A program made the translations under genes and the position numbers. Source: Epiperipatus broadwayi (Eukaryota; Onychophora; Udeonychophora; Euonychophora; Peripatidae). Taken from it: 64,000 nt of DNA. The stretch spans positions 184,001-248,000 of the forward strand of contig JAQFVV010012511.1 in NCBI GenBank assembly GCA_028023455.1, read 5' to 3'. The notes below the pieces were generated by a model. It was not told where the DNA came from. It did no database searches and saw nothing but the letters and a program-made list of their open reading frames with translations. Positions 36,280 through 47,220 of this stretch are shown here, one piece after another. Positions within the stretch are counted from its first letter, which is position 1, and each line of letters begins with the position of its first letter.

Positions 36280-36740
36280 GGGATTTTCAAGCACCCTCCA
36301 ACTATACACACTATCTATACAACAAATACACTTGACCTCCAGGTTTGTGAAGAGTGCTTGGTTTTCATATATATATAATAATTAATAAAACAAGTTATAA
36401 ATTTCGTAACTTGCTTTTAAGCTTGCATTTAAATGGTCACTAGATGGAGCTCATCAATAGCTCTAAACAAGCTTTATTTTTATAAGTGCCGATAAGAGAA
36501 AGAATTCAAAATCTCTATCGTTATAACCCTACCTCCAGACCAATTGGTTTCGAGCTTATGGCTCACCTCAGTGGAGGGCTGGGTCTCTAGAAACTAGATC
36601 TAAAATACTAACTCAAAAATCAGCACTTATAAAACACAGTTCTATCAATTTGAAAGGCTTTTTCGGACACGTAAATGACTTCAAATCCTGCTTTGCAAAC
36701 CAGATAGCTATATGGGTCTGAATTCAGCTGTTTCACCATA
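36280..36740 (-). repeat. Repeat with structured RNA-like core (PLE-type end?)
   Basis: GC-richer non-coding block in AT-rich DNA. Read on the minus strand, a stem of about 16 bp (TTTTATAAGTGCTGAT with ATCGGCACTTATAAAA, around 36630 and 36485) encloses a core with a hammerhead-like arrangement at 36530-36577. A second short inverted repeat, CAAGCAC/GTGCTTG, lies at about 36288-36362. No ORF. Small self-cleaving ribozymes of this form are known from the terminal repeats of Penelope-like elements, hence the tentative label. Confidence 0.5.
36530..36577 (-). ncRNA. Hammerhead-ribozyme-like motif
   Basis: On the minus strand: CCTCCA, then CTGAGGT, then GAGC-CATAA-GCTC, then GAAA-CC-AATT-GG-TC, then TGGAGG. 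This gives stem I (CCUCCA/UGGAGG, 6 bp), stem II (GAGC/GCUC, 4 bp), the invariant GAAA, and a minimal stem III (ACC/GGU) ending in a C at the expected cleavage position. The CUGANGA core box reads CUGAGGU, so one invariant A (A9) is U. The fold is complete but the core is off by one base; activity is doubtful in this copy. Confidence 0.5.
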
Positions 36741-36874
36741 TATATATAAATGGTCACTTAGCATAACAATTTTAGAAGTGTTATACATTTTGCTATCTGT
36801 CATTAAATGACATGGAATTATAATGAACTTATATATATAAATATACGAACTAACTAAATGAAAAATAAAAATAT

Positions 36875-39656
36875 AAAAAGCACACCATTACTTCTCTATA
36901 AAGCTGCTTTAATATTTCAACCCATAGACTGGTTTTTATCAGAAAGCACAGCAAAATGGCTATTTCCAGAATTTAAACACTAAAATATTACAAATAGTTA
37001 TTTATCAGATAACAAAACTAATCCCTGTGGGCTAAAAATCCTTACAAAACTTTGTATAAAAAATACAAAAACTACTCACAAAAAACTTTTTTAGAAAACT
37101 TAAACCATACATATATTATTATTAAAATATATCAAAACACCATAAAAATATATTGTTATAGATGTACACACCAAAAAAACTGAATATATATATATATATT
37201 CTACTATATGTATTTTACTATATATATATATTTGTGCTAGTCCACCTATAAAATAATTCCCTAGGAAACATACATATAGTAGAATATATTAAACCAGATG
37301 GAAGAAGATTGCTCTGATTATATATATTTAAACAAATCTCAATTTACTCCGACTGCACTTTCACTATTGCAGCAAACTGGCCCTTCAAGTGTAGAAGTCA
37401 AATGCAGAAGGTGAATAAGACCAATGGTACCTATAATCAGGTCGAGGCTACACAGAGCATAACCTGCAGCCACATTTCCAGGCTATAGAACTTCTCGGCT
37501 GCTAAATTTAAACCCTACCTATCCAAAGCATTTTTATTTGTTGAGGTAAATCCTCAGGTGCCAGCTAATCAAGTTATAATTAGCATGCTTAGACAACAGG
37601 TATACAATTTAACACTTAATCAATCCCTAGCTAACTCTTTTATTTAAATATAAGAGAGACAAACTATATGTATTGCTTAATGCTTATATTTAACTATAGA
37701 CTATCTATTAGTAGCATAATTATCAAAGAACACCGACCAAACATTAATTAACTAACAAACGATTTATTTAAAACACTTCTAATCACAAAAAAAAAGTAAA
37801 TAAAAATATTATAATAAAAAAAACATTATAAATTTGTTTAAACACACTCCTAGTTAAGATATACGATAAATAATACTATACATAAAACATTTAAATTTAA
37901 ATAAGTATATCCACACTGACATATAAATTTGTTACTCAATGGAAATCTTTGCAAATATTAAAATACATTATGAGAAAATTAAATATGCACACATATATTA
38001 AGATTCATTCTATATAATGACTTATAGGAGACACTTAAAGATTGCTATGGCTATCAAAGTTCAACAAAGTCCTTTTATTTGAACACGGATTAGTTTATAA
38101 ATGGGAATAAGGAAGTTCATAGTTACCTAGGTTTTTGCACTTTACACTCCGAGAGATATGACTCCTCACTTTTTCTTGCTGTATTGGTCACCAACTGGTT
38201 GGGTTTTTGGACTTCACTTATAGTTTTGGCTTCTGGCTGACTTTCTACATTTACTGAGATAGATATTTATTGACTGTTCAGATCACTATGACTGCATGAC
38301 TTCTAGATGGAGGACTTCTGGTATTCTGGAGGACCGGGACTGAAGACTAGCTGTATACTCTGGTGACTGTCTAGCACTGCATGATGTTTGATGGTTCTTC
38401 GATAAATGTGAAGAAACCTACTCGCATTATGGGGATGCTAGTAGCTTTCCCCATCTCTTCTCTAGAAACTCTTCCATTGTAGCAATATGATGGTTATAAT
38501 AGTCTTAATCTTGATTATTAATATGCATGAAGAATAAAGAATAATGAAGAATAATAATGAATGGATTTTTCAATCCTTTTATACGACTTCTCTTTATTGT
38601 TTCTCTAGTTATCACTCCAATCTGGTTTAATTAATCTACAAATTTTATTAATTACATTCCCATTGTGTTTTAATCTGCATTTCTTCGTAGATTAATCTAG
38701 CCTTCAGATAAGATACTGCCTTGAGTCATTTTCCATTATTTTCATTTACTGCAATTTAGTTATTATTCCCTTCTTCTGTTTATCGGACGAGCAATCTTTA
38801 AGTGGATTTAAGTATATATGCTTTCCTTTCATATTTTAACTCAATTTTCATTTTATCCACACACATTTTTTTCTTTTTTAGATTTATGAAAAGAGAGAAC
38901 TCTAGCTTTAACATTTTACTTAGTTAATTCCCCCCTCCTTTCCTATTCACTCTTTAACTATTAAAACTCATATATATATATTTTAAAATGAAAAGATGAC
39001 ACAATGCTCTGTTTTTTGGCGATTTGCATCTCTTAAAAAAAACACTTTAAACACTTTAGTACTAATACTTCATTTATTAAAACTTTACTTATTTCTTTTG
39101 TGAAATTTAATCCAATCATTTACTAATAAATGATTCCGCAGTATTTTTATTTTTTAAAATTTCATTTTAACAATCTTAAACTAACTATAATTTTTCTTAA
39201 AAAATTACGAAACATGTAGTGCTATTCACTACTGGTACAATATATATATAGTTTTTTTGGGTGTGAAGGTTGCCTTGACAGCAGTGAGAAATATTGATTA
39301 CTATATTTACTGTGAATGTTTAGGTAGTCACTGGTTGGTATCTAATATATAATAGTATATTTTTATTGTTTTTGATATATTTTAATATATGTATAGTATT
39401 AGTTTTTTTTTAAAAAAATTTGTGAAAATTTTCTTTTGTATTTTTTATACAAAGTTTTGTAAATAATTTTTTTATACAAAGTTTTGTAAATACTTCTAGC
39501 CTATAGGAATTAGTTTTGTTATCTGATATGTAACTGTTTATAATATTTTAGTATAAAAATTCTGGAAATAGCCATTTTGCTGTGCTTTCTAATGAAAATC
39601 AGTCTGCTGGTTGAAATACTAAAGCAGTTTTATAGAAAATAATTGTGTGTTTTTTT
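36875..39656. repeat. Large foldback with nested ~2-kb insert
   Basis: Inverted arms at 36875-37195 and 39240-39656. AAGCACAGCAAAATGGCTAT then TTCCAGAATTT at the left mirrors AAATTCTGGAAATAGCCATT then TTGCTGTGCTTTC at the right, and CAAAACTTTGTATAAAAAAT mirrors ATTTTTTATACAAAGTTTTG. The right arm carries a local duplication of the TATACAAAGTTTTGTAAAT word. The arms meet in (TA)n, where the insert 37233-39239 sits. Non-coding. Confidence 0.78.
37233..39239 (+). repeat. ~2-kb repeat, copy 1 (possible solo LTR)
   Basis: Non-coding segment sharing many blocks, in the same order and orientation, with about 59700-61540: TATAGAACTTCT, GGCACCAGTTAAT/GGTGCCAGCTAAT, AAAGATTGC-ATGGCTA, ACCAACTGGTTGG and a C-rich TTCCCCCCTCC/TCTCCCCCCTC tract. 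The insert can be read as TGTGCTAG...CTGGTACA, that is TG...CA, which would fit a solo LTR. No clean target duplication is visible because both sides are (TA)n. Confidence 0.6.
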
Positions 39657-39659
39657 ATA

Positions 39660-40879
39660 TATAAAATAATAATAAATAGCTATTCATAAATGAGTGTGGC
39701 CATTCCTACTCTTAAAAAAAAAAAGAAAGAAAGAGGGGGAAAACTACTCTACAAATGAGTTTTTCAATGACTATACAAATAAATAAATCATATATTTACT
39801 CTAAATTTGGACTGATTTAATGAAAATAAATGATTTCTAATTGTTTTCTTTATTTATTCATATATAAACTATAGATAGATAATATGTAATGAATGCACAT
39901 GTCACAATATTTATATAAAATATTAATTAAAAAATATTTTTACAATGAAAATTTGAAATAATATGCAAAATAAAATATAGAAAGAAAAAAAATCATATGC
40001 TGATAGACAAGTATTATTATTTTATATGATCTACAATATAATTAAATTGAAATTTTACAAATTCAATTGTATAGAATCTTTTTAAATCAAGATATTCCAA
40101 TTTTGTCAATAGACATTTTAATATCAGAAAAAAATTTATTAAATAGACTTAATTAAACCATTATATCACCTTTGTCATATAAAACTTTATAATAATTTGA
40201 TAGTTCCAATATATATAACACCTTAAGTGGTTTTAACTTGATTAACATTGCATTTATTAATTATAAATATGCGACTTTTTTCGTATGTGTTAGTGAAGCT
40301 ATAATTATACTATAATGTGTAATAAGTCTGCTTAGCGCTTTCGAGATTTAACGTTCGAATCTCATACTCATAGCTTTGTGAATGAAGACTGTTGTGATTT
40401 ATTGTACACATATGCAAATGAGTTTGAAATTTTAATTAGTTAGTCCATTGTTTGGAGAGAGCAAATCATGCCTCTCTTCTATTAATGGCCTTTATTAATA
40501 AAAACTTATTAATAAATTATCCAATAACCAAAATACTACCATACAATAAGTTCAACAATACTTAATAAAAATATCCCTAACAGACTGATTTTTTTACATC
40601 TAAAAAACAATACACAATGCATAATTTTAAAATATTTGTAGATTCGAAATTACATAATCAGATGCATGTTTCCAAACAGAAATATAATAAATCATGCAAC
40701 CAATAAAATATGATTCACAAATATTGAAAACAATATTTCATAGTAAAAATGAATACAAATGGAAAAGCAAATAATTCTGTTGATACCAAGTGAATTTATA
40801 AATGTCCTATTATCAAACCAAAATAAATTTCAACCTAAACAGATATACAAATACTAAACACAATTCGTATTTTCTATTT
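39660..40879. other. AT-rich non-coding stretch
   Basis: No gene. The only item is a weak tRNA-like patch at 40292-40377. Confidence 0.5.
40292..40377 (+). repeat. Possible decayed tRNA-like SINE remnant
   Basis: An exact B-box-like GTTCGAATCTC at 40353-40363, with AAGCTAT upstream and ATAGCTT downstream able to form a 7-bp acceptor-like stem. The T arm does not fold normally and no A box is evident. Low confidence. Confidence 0.25.
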
Positions 40880-41985
40880 TGTTTTAACAAAAAAATCATT
40901 AGTAAGTGCATATCTTTTCAATGCAAAGACAATCAAAAAGAATAATTGTTCAGCATCCCTAAAGCAAACACTATAACTTTAGATGTATTCTTATTTAGCT
41001 AGAGATAATTATCATTAAACCAAAGATTTAAAAGATCCAGATCTTTATCTATTAGAAATTCTAGTTGATTATTAGTGACATCAGAATCTACAATAATCAA
41101 ACCATCAGCAAAGTCAAAAAAATATCAGAGGGCAATAACAAAGAAAAGGTATTGTTTATATAAATGATAAATGACTGAAAATCCAAAACAGAACCCTGAA
41201 AAACTCCAACATTCATTATAGCTGAATTATTAATTGATGAACCAATACAACTATTAACAGCTAAATTACAAAAAAAAAAAACCTTAGCAACCACAAATAA
41301 TTTATTCCTCTAAATTCACAAGAATCAATTCTTTTTGACAGTATCTTATTAGTTATTCTAGCCCGTGTGCAGCACAACTGTTCCCAAAAGCTATTGAGAA
41401 CAGTGTGCCGCACATGCACACGTGCTAGAATATATATATTTCCCAAAAGTAAAAAATTATTTGACATAATCTTATTAGTTATTGTAATAAGTTATAGAAA
41501 TATCAATATTTACTTTCAATATTTTTAAACTCCTCTAATAACTCAATAATATTGCTAACATGATTATGAAGAGCTCTTACAGTAGCCTCATTTAGTATAT
41601 CATCCTTGATTTCATTATTGTTGAACGTGAAAACAACAAAGATATTAGTCTATATTTTTTAATATTCTCCATTTTGAAAAAAGATATATTTTTTTATACA
41701 TTCTAAAAAAATATCTAAATATAATGAATTAAAAATACTAACACAGGAATTCTCTTTCAACATTAAATCATTTATCCTATCAATACTAAAACTGATTTTA
41801 AGAGCTTTCAAGATATCTATAGCCAAATCCACTTCTGAATCCATAATATCTAAATATAAAAATGATGAGTTAATATCTATATTATTTTCTGCATTAACAT
41901 CAAATAAAAATTCAGAATGTACACCAAAATATATATATATATTTAAATGTGTTAGCAACTTTAAATTCATTTTCATTTATGCCTA
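40880..41985 (-). pseudogene. Jockey/CR1-like LINE reverse transcriptase remnant
   Basis: Decayed reverse transcriptase on the minus strand. From high to low coordinates the frames read EVDLAIDILKALKISFSIDR (about 41840-41780; compare the SxGxDxI motif), then NEATVRALHNHVSNIIELLE (about 41600-41540; compare the sTexAL block), then CEFRGINYLW (about 41310). These are followed by MNVGVFQGSVLDFQSFIIYI (about 41215-41150; compare GVPQGSVLGPLLFLIYIND), a damaged active site reading ADG for ADD (about 41105), and DLDLLNLWFNDNYL (about 41040). Motif order and style fit the jockey/CR1 group, distinct from the other two LINE families here. Frameshifts, stops and a hairpin insertion disrupt it. Confidence 0.75.
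41334..41486. repeat. Short hairpin insert flanked by ~26-bp direct repeats
   Basis: A 74-bp near-palindrome (41357-41430), TCTAGCCCGTGTGC...GCACACGTGCTAGA with inner GCACAACTGTTC/GAACAGTGTGC, lies inside the LINE remnant. It is bracketed by direct repeats TTTGACAGTATCTTATTAG (41334) and TTTGACATAATCTTATTAG (41460), each continuing TTATT. The hairpin is GC-richer than its surroundings. Confidence 0.7.
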
Positions 41986-42457
41986 CCATCTCATTACCTA
42001 TTAATATTTTTTTCATTACTAATGATAATGAATCTTTAACTAGATATTTTATGACTTCTCATTTTGTAGAACTACATTTATTTGATAAAATTCTCTAATA
42101 ATAATTGTACCTTGCATTTTTTCAATGATATCTATGTTGATGTTTACCATTTAATGCAGGAAACAGCATATATTAATAATTTCAAAACATTTTCAAATAG
42201 ATCAAAAGCTTACTGAAAACAACAAGTATACTTGGTTCTTAGATTGATTGATTAATATTATTAATAGTAGAAATAGTTAAAAAAATCAATAAATTCAATT
42301 AAAAGTTTGGAAAAGAAAAGGTAAAGAGTAATTTAAACATTAAAATACTTTTATTAAAAAAAAAAGTAACAAATAGTTAAATTTTTCTCCAATTTTTGAG
42401 AAGATCAAAAACCTTTTCCAATTATAAACAATAAAGAAATTAAATGTGTACACCATA
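41986..42457. other. AT-rich non-coding stretch
   Basis: No gene seen; possibly further decayed LINE sequence upstream of the reverse transcriptase remnant. Confidence 0.4.
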
Positions 42458-42467
42458 TACAATAGTA

Positions 42468-43440
42468 GTAAAACTGACTGTTAGCGGCCACAATATTTCG
42501 CCTTCTATTTTTAAAAACAACTATATTTTTTTCGTATTAAGTGTATCTAACTATAAATAAACTATATCTAACTATAAATGTTTTTACATAAAGTTTAAGA
42601 ATAAAAATAATAAACTTACCATTTTTATGTGCAGTTTTGAGCTATGCACAAATTCACGAAAACGGTGTCATGTTCATGCATACCCCTAAATGCAAATTCC
42701 TGCAGGTAGGATGGATGAAAGAAGTACGATTCATCAATCTGCACTATCCGTAGTTCGAATTATGTTATTCTTACATGTAATTGTAAAGTATATCCAACTA
42801 TAAATGTACTTTTACATGAAGGTTAATAAATAAAAATTTAAAAAACGTACATTTTTATGAGCAATTTTGCGCTAGATTATGTGTCAAAACTTAACAAGTG
42901 TCACAAAAGAAGTCCCTGCTGTCAAAATTATGAACTACTTTTGCCACAAGTAATTTTTGCAGACAGAATTTCTATCACTTTTTTGGTTCCCCAAAATGAA
43001 ATTTTAAATGTTGCGGCTGTTCTGGCAGAAAGATGGAATACACATTGCCTGCTTGAACAATTTCAAACTCTGGAATAAGAAGTGGGACATTTTTTTCCCG
43101 AAGCAATCTGTCTTTGAACACCATTGTTGATATAACATTTTGTTGGGCGAATAATTTGCCAATTCACTTTATCATACTTCTTTCATCTATCCTACCTGCA
43201 GGAATTTGCATTTAGGGGTATGCACAAACATGACACTGTTTTCATGAATTTCCTCATGTGCACATCTCAAAACTACGCATAAAAATGTAAGTTTATTATT
43301 TTTATTATTAACCTTTATGTAAAAACATTTCTAGTTAGATATAGTTTATTTATAGTTAGATACACTTAGTACAAAAAAAATAGTTACGTAATTTAAAAAT
43401 AGAGGGCAAACTGTCGTGGCCGCTAACAGTCAGTTTTACC
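42468..43440. mobile_element. DNA transposon with long TIRs and 10-bp target duplication (MULE-like)
   Basis: 973 bp flanked by a perfect 10-bp direct repeat TACAATAGTA (42458-42467 and 43441-43450). Terminal inverted repeats of about 275 bp begin (G)GTAAAACTGACTGTTAGC then GGCCAC and run to the AAATTCCTGCAGGTAGGATG / CATCCATCCTACC region. Long TIRs plus a 9-11-bp duplication fit Mutator-like elements; Merlin-type is an alternative. Too short to encode a transposase. A third partial TIR copy lies internally (about 42770-42870). It carries a short coding-like segment. Confidence 0.8.
42974..43124 (-). pseudogene. Coding-like segment inside the MULE-like element
   Basis: A minus-strand frame of about 50 codons starting at an ATG at 43124: MVFKDRLLREKNVPLLIPEF, EIVQAGNVYSIFLPE and QPQHLKFHFGEPKK, then TGA TAG. 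Its composition is protein-like and much less AT-biased than the surroundings. I do not recognise the protein. It could be a transposase remnant or a captured host exon fragment. The plus-strand frame over the same region (42857-43078) looks like its shadow. Confidence 0.35.
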
Positions 43441-43450
43441 TACAATAGTA

Positions 43451-44917
43451 TACGAATTTATTGAAATATTACCTTAAGATTAAATTTTTTTTTAAAAATT
43501 AAAACCACATTAAAAAATTATTTATTTTTATGAATATATATATATAAATAACATAGGTAAAAAAATATTTCATAAAAAATACTTTTATTTAATTTGATCA
43601 GCAATGCATTAAAAACATGAAATTTGAAATAAAAGCATTTGAGTTAATCAATGCCAATTGCATATTACCACAAAATTGCGGTTGGAAAAAATTTTTTTTT
43701 AAATTTTAATACATTATTAATTATATATATTGAAAGAGACACATTGTTTCACATATATAATTTGAAGTTCTCCCCCCCCCCAATTTAAAACTGTCGAGAT
43801 AAAATTAAAAAAGCTGACACAGTTTTCAAAAATAAAAGTTAAAACAAAGAAATAAAAAGATGACAGCAATTTAAAAATTAATATTTTAAAATATTAAAAG
43901 TACTGTTAAAGTATAGTATTTTGCAAAAGTTTAATGTTTACAGATTATCAAAAAGAAAGCTGTAATTAACAGTTAATAAAAAAAAGATTGTCATGGGCAT
44001 AAAAATTAATAGATGTTTTTCAAAAACATCAGATAAGTCATTAGAATCTATTCCCGCCAAAAGTAGATGGCCAATGAGGAAAGGAAATAAACACATGGAC
44101 CTCTGAGAAGGTTGATGCTAGATTGATCCAAAAACTGGTAAATAAGAAAAGCATGAAGAGAGAAATAGGGGAGTAGAGATTGCTTAAGAGATTTTCTGTA
44201 GCAGACATATGATTAGAAAGCATCAAGACTGTTACTAGTGAAATCCATATTATATGAGTACTGGTCCAATAAAGCTTGGAGCACTGTGAATAATAAAAAG
44301 AAGGAACCTGTAGCTAATAAAATATTAAATGAAAAAACAAGTGATTAAAATATTATATCTTCAAATGTCTGGGTAATAGAAAATAGCTTTTCTCTCTCCT
44401 CTGCCCTCTGTTCAGTTATGAAGTAAAAAAAATCAAGGCCTGTGAACTGACCATCGACTTGTTAAGCTCTCAGAACACCCCTTATTGATTGAAAAATTTA
44501 TAGTGAACCGCCAGCAGATGCAGGTTCAGGTAAGGAAATTGTACTAATACGTAAAAATATTTTGTAAATTGTATTTATTAAGTCAAAATATAATATAATG
44601 AAATGTTACTTTTAAATTGATTGATTGTAAATAATACATAAAGGAAATATATTTAAAAATAGAATGCATTGGAGTAATAGGTGAAATAAAAATATTTTGT
44701 AAGATGCGTTTATTAAGATAATTTACGATTTAATAAAATGTCATTTTCTGGATTGATTAATAATAAAATGCTTCCAAATAATAAAAAAAATATCTATTCT
44801 GAATGACAGTTATTATTTTATAAAAAAAATTTTGATAGAATGAATTGCCTCTGGATCCACACATACATAAATTAAGAAAATGTTTATATGTGTGAATTAA
44901 GAAATAATAATAAAATG
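43451..44917. other. Non-coding stretch
   Basis: AT-rich, with a C10 run near 43771. About 44040-44520 is less AT-rich (for example AAGCTCTCAGAACACCCC, CAGCAGATGCAGGTTCAGG) and may be an old repeat; its frame at 44041-44226 has no family motif. Confidence 0.45.
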
Positions 44918-45240
44918 GGTCCAAATAATGACTTCAAACCACATTGATATGAAGAATAAGTGGTTCAAATCCATACCTAATATATCAAGTAATAATAAAT
45001 ACTCTTCCAAATAATGACTTCAAACCGCATTGATATGATGAATAAGTGGTTCAAACCCACATCTAATATATTAAGTAATAATAAATCTCTTCCAAATAAT
45101 GGCTTCAAACCGCATTGATATGATGAATAAGTAGTTCAAACCCACACCTAATATATTAAGTAATAATAAATCTCTTCCAAATAATGACTTCAAACCATAC
45201 TGATATGATGAATAAGTGGTTCAAGCCCACACTTGTATGA
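44918..45240. repeat. Tandem repeat, ~86-bp unit x ~4
   Basis: Four successive units start at about 44918, 45004, 45090 and 45174, each with CCAAATAATGACTTCAAACC, GATATGATGAATAAGTGGTT and a TAATATATTAAGTAATAATA end. Units differ by a few substitutions (first unit GATATGAAG, third unit ATGGCTTC). Confidence 0.9.
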
Positions 45241-45425
45241 TATATAAAATAAAAACAAATACTTCAAATACTTGAATTAAAATAAAAACTCCAAGATACC
45301 TGGATTGGAATAAATACTTCGGGATTCCTGGATTAAAACAAATATTTCTAGATACCTGGAATAAAATAAGTATGTCAAGATACTTGGATTAGAATAAATA
45401 CTTCAAGATACCTGAATAAATTAAT
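45241..45425. repeat. Tandem repeat, ~40-bp unit x ~4-5
   Basis: Variant units of the form AATAAATACTTCAAGATACC then TGGATT follow directly after the 86-bp array. More diverged than the first array. Confidence 0.8.
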
Positions 45426-45639
45426 TACTTCTATACACATGCATACGTATCTATACACATGAGGGAGCTTCAAACCTAGAAGGACAATTCCCACTCAGGA
45501 ACAATCAGAAACACATCCATAATGTGCACACAGATATGAAGACAGCCAGTGTAGAGACTGTCAGCAAACTTTTTCTTCTTCTTTAAGAACTTTATAAGTA
45601 ATATTATTATTAAATAAAATTGTTTCAAAATAAATAAAT

Positions 45640-45970
45640 CCTTTTGTCAATTTCATTTGTATCATTTATCCATTTATGCACTGGTTTACAAGAATCTCAT
45701 GCCTCCTGAGCTATGTTTGGCATAACCAGATGATGGTAAGTAAGGTTGTAGTGACATGGAACTCTAGTGGCACCATTTGGGAAACCAAACACATAAATTT
45801 CTAGATGCTTCCAGTCTCTATGGCACTACAACCTCTGATGAACAGGAAATATTGTTGTAGGTGGGGTAACATCTGCATTGGGGAATGCCAATCGATAGTT
45901 CTTTCCTGCAATATGCTCATCAGGAAATAAAACCAACAAAGAGTGGGATTGGTCATGCATCCGGTTACAA
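45640..45970. other. GC-richer island with a small foldback
   Basis: Contains an inverted repeat at about 45741-45836 (AGGTTGTAGTGACAT and ATGGCACTACAACCT). A minus-strand reading gives coding-like text (DEHIAGKNYRLAFPNADVTP, VFGFPNGATRVPCHYNLT) interrupted by stops. I could not assign a family; it may be a decayed transposon ORF. Confidence 0.4.
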
Positions 45971-46189
45971 TATATATAATAACTTTATATATATTACTTT
46001 TTATTTTTTAGATATTTCACAACAGACTTTTTTGCAACCATTCATGTTCAAATTTAAAAATTAAGAATGTAAACAATGTTGCTGTATTTCTAATATTTGA
46101 AATAAATCGGTATGTGTTTAAAATAGTTTTATAAAACTTTTGTTTATGAAGGCAGCCTTTTAAAAAAGCAAGTTTTAGTCAAGTAATCA

Positions 46190-47220
46190 AAAAAAAATAA
46201 GATTTCATCCTTCATTTCTTTTTCTTTCTATTTCAAATAACTGTAAACACTTTTTAGTGAATTAGTCATAAAATTCAATGAAACATACATTAAAAACTTA
46301 CTAAAATTGATATTAAAGTGTTTTGAAATTTTGACCACAAACATGGTCAAACTGGAGAACTGGCTGGACAACCCTAGAATATTTTACTGCCATATTGCAT
46401 TATCATCTATATCTAACATGTATACAAAATTTGAAAAAAATCCATTCAATAAAAATATGTTAAAAATTATTGAAAGATTTGAATAATATATACATATATA
46501 ATATTTTGTAGTAAATGCTTTTATTTAGTATGCAGTAAAAAGCCAAAAGCAATTTTTTTATAATGACAATTGCACCATTTTATATATAATTCAAAATAAA
46601 AATATGGGTTGTCCAGAGAGTAATTAATTTATTCACTTGTAAAAATTTGTGATTGAATTAAGTAATTTCTAGATACCCATGCTTTTATTTCAAGTTAAAT
46701 ATAAAAATGCCAATTGTAATTAAAGAAAAAAATTATTTTTGGCTTTTTGGTGAATAGTAAATAAAAGCATTCACTATTATATATATATTATTTTTAACTT
46801 TTTAGTATTGGAATCTTTTTTGTAATTATTCCAATTTTAAATCCAACAAAGAATAAAAACAATATGAGACTGTGTAATATTTCAAAGAAAATTTGTGCAT
46901 TAAAAATCAATTCCAATATTAAAGCAACTTCTATAATCAAGAGAAATTAAGATTTGTTTTTATTTCTGTTTGAATTTACTGTAAAAGCTTTCAAATATAA
47001 ACTTTTTTTTAAAAAAAAATACCACCTGTCATGCACATCACTGAATACTTACTAAGCCAATATCAATGTGTTTGAAATTCAGTTCACCAACATCATAACA
47101 CAAACAAATGAGGAAAAATCCTGAAATATTTCAATGTCATATTGCATTGTCATCGATTTCTAGCACATACGATTGAAGAAATCCATTTGGTAGAAATATA
47201 TAATTTATCCTTAAAAAAAA
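46190..47220. repeat. Old direct repeat pair flanking a foldback
   Basis: Segments at about 46190-46490 and 46930-47220 are weakly similar in the same orientation (TGCATTATCATCTATATCTA versus TGCATTGTCATCGATTTCTA, followed by AAAAAATCCATTC/AAGAAATCCATTT). Between them a foldback (46505-46785) pairs TAGTAAATGCTTTTATTTAG with AATAAAAGCATTCACTA and AAAAAGCCAAAAGCAATTTT with AATTATTTTTGGCTTTTTGG. Non-coding. Confidence 0.6.

Noticed and set aside
36280-36362. Transcription terminator-like hairpin (CAAGCAC/GTGCTTG)
   Set aside because: Bacterial-type terminators do not apply here; it is more likely part of the repeat's RNA structure.
44918-45425. CRISPR-like array
   Set aside because: The repeats are contiguous minisatellite units without unique spacers, in a eukaryotic context.
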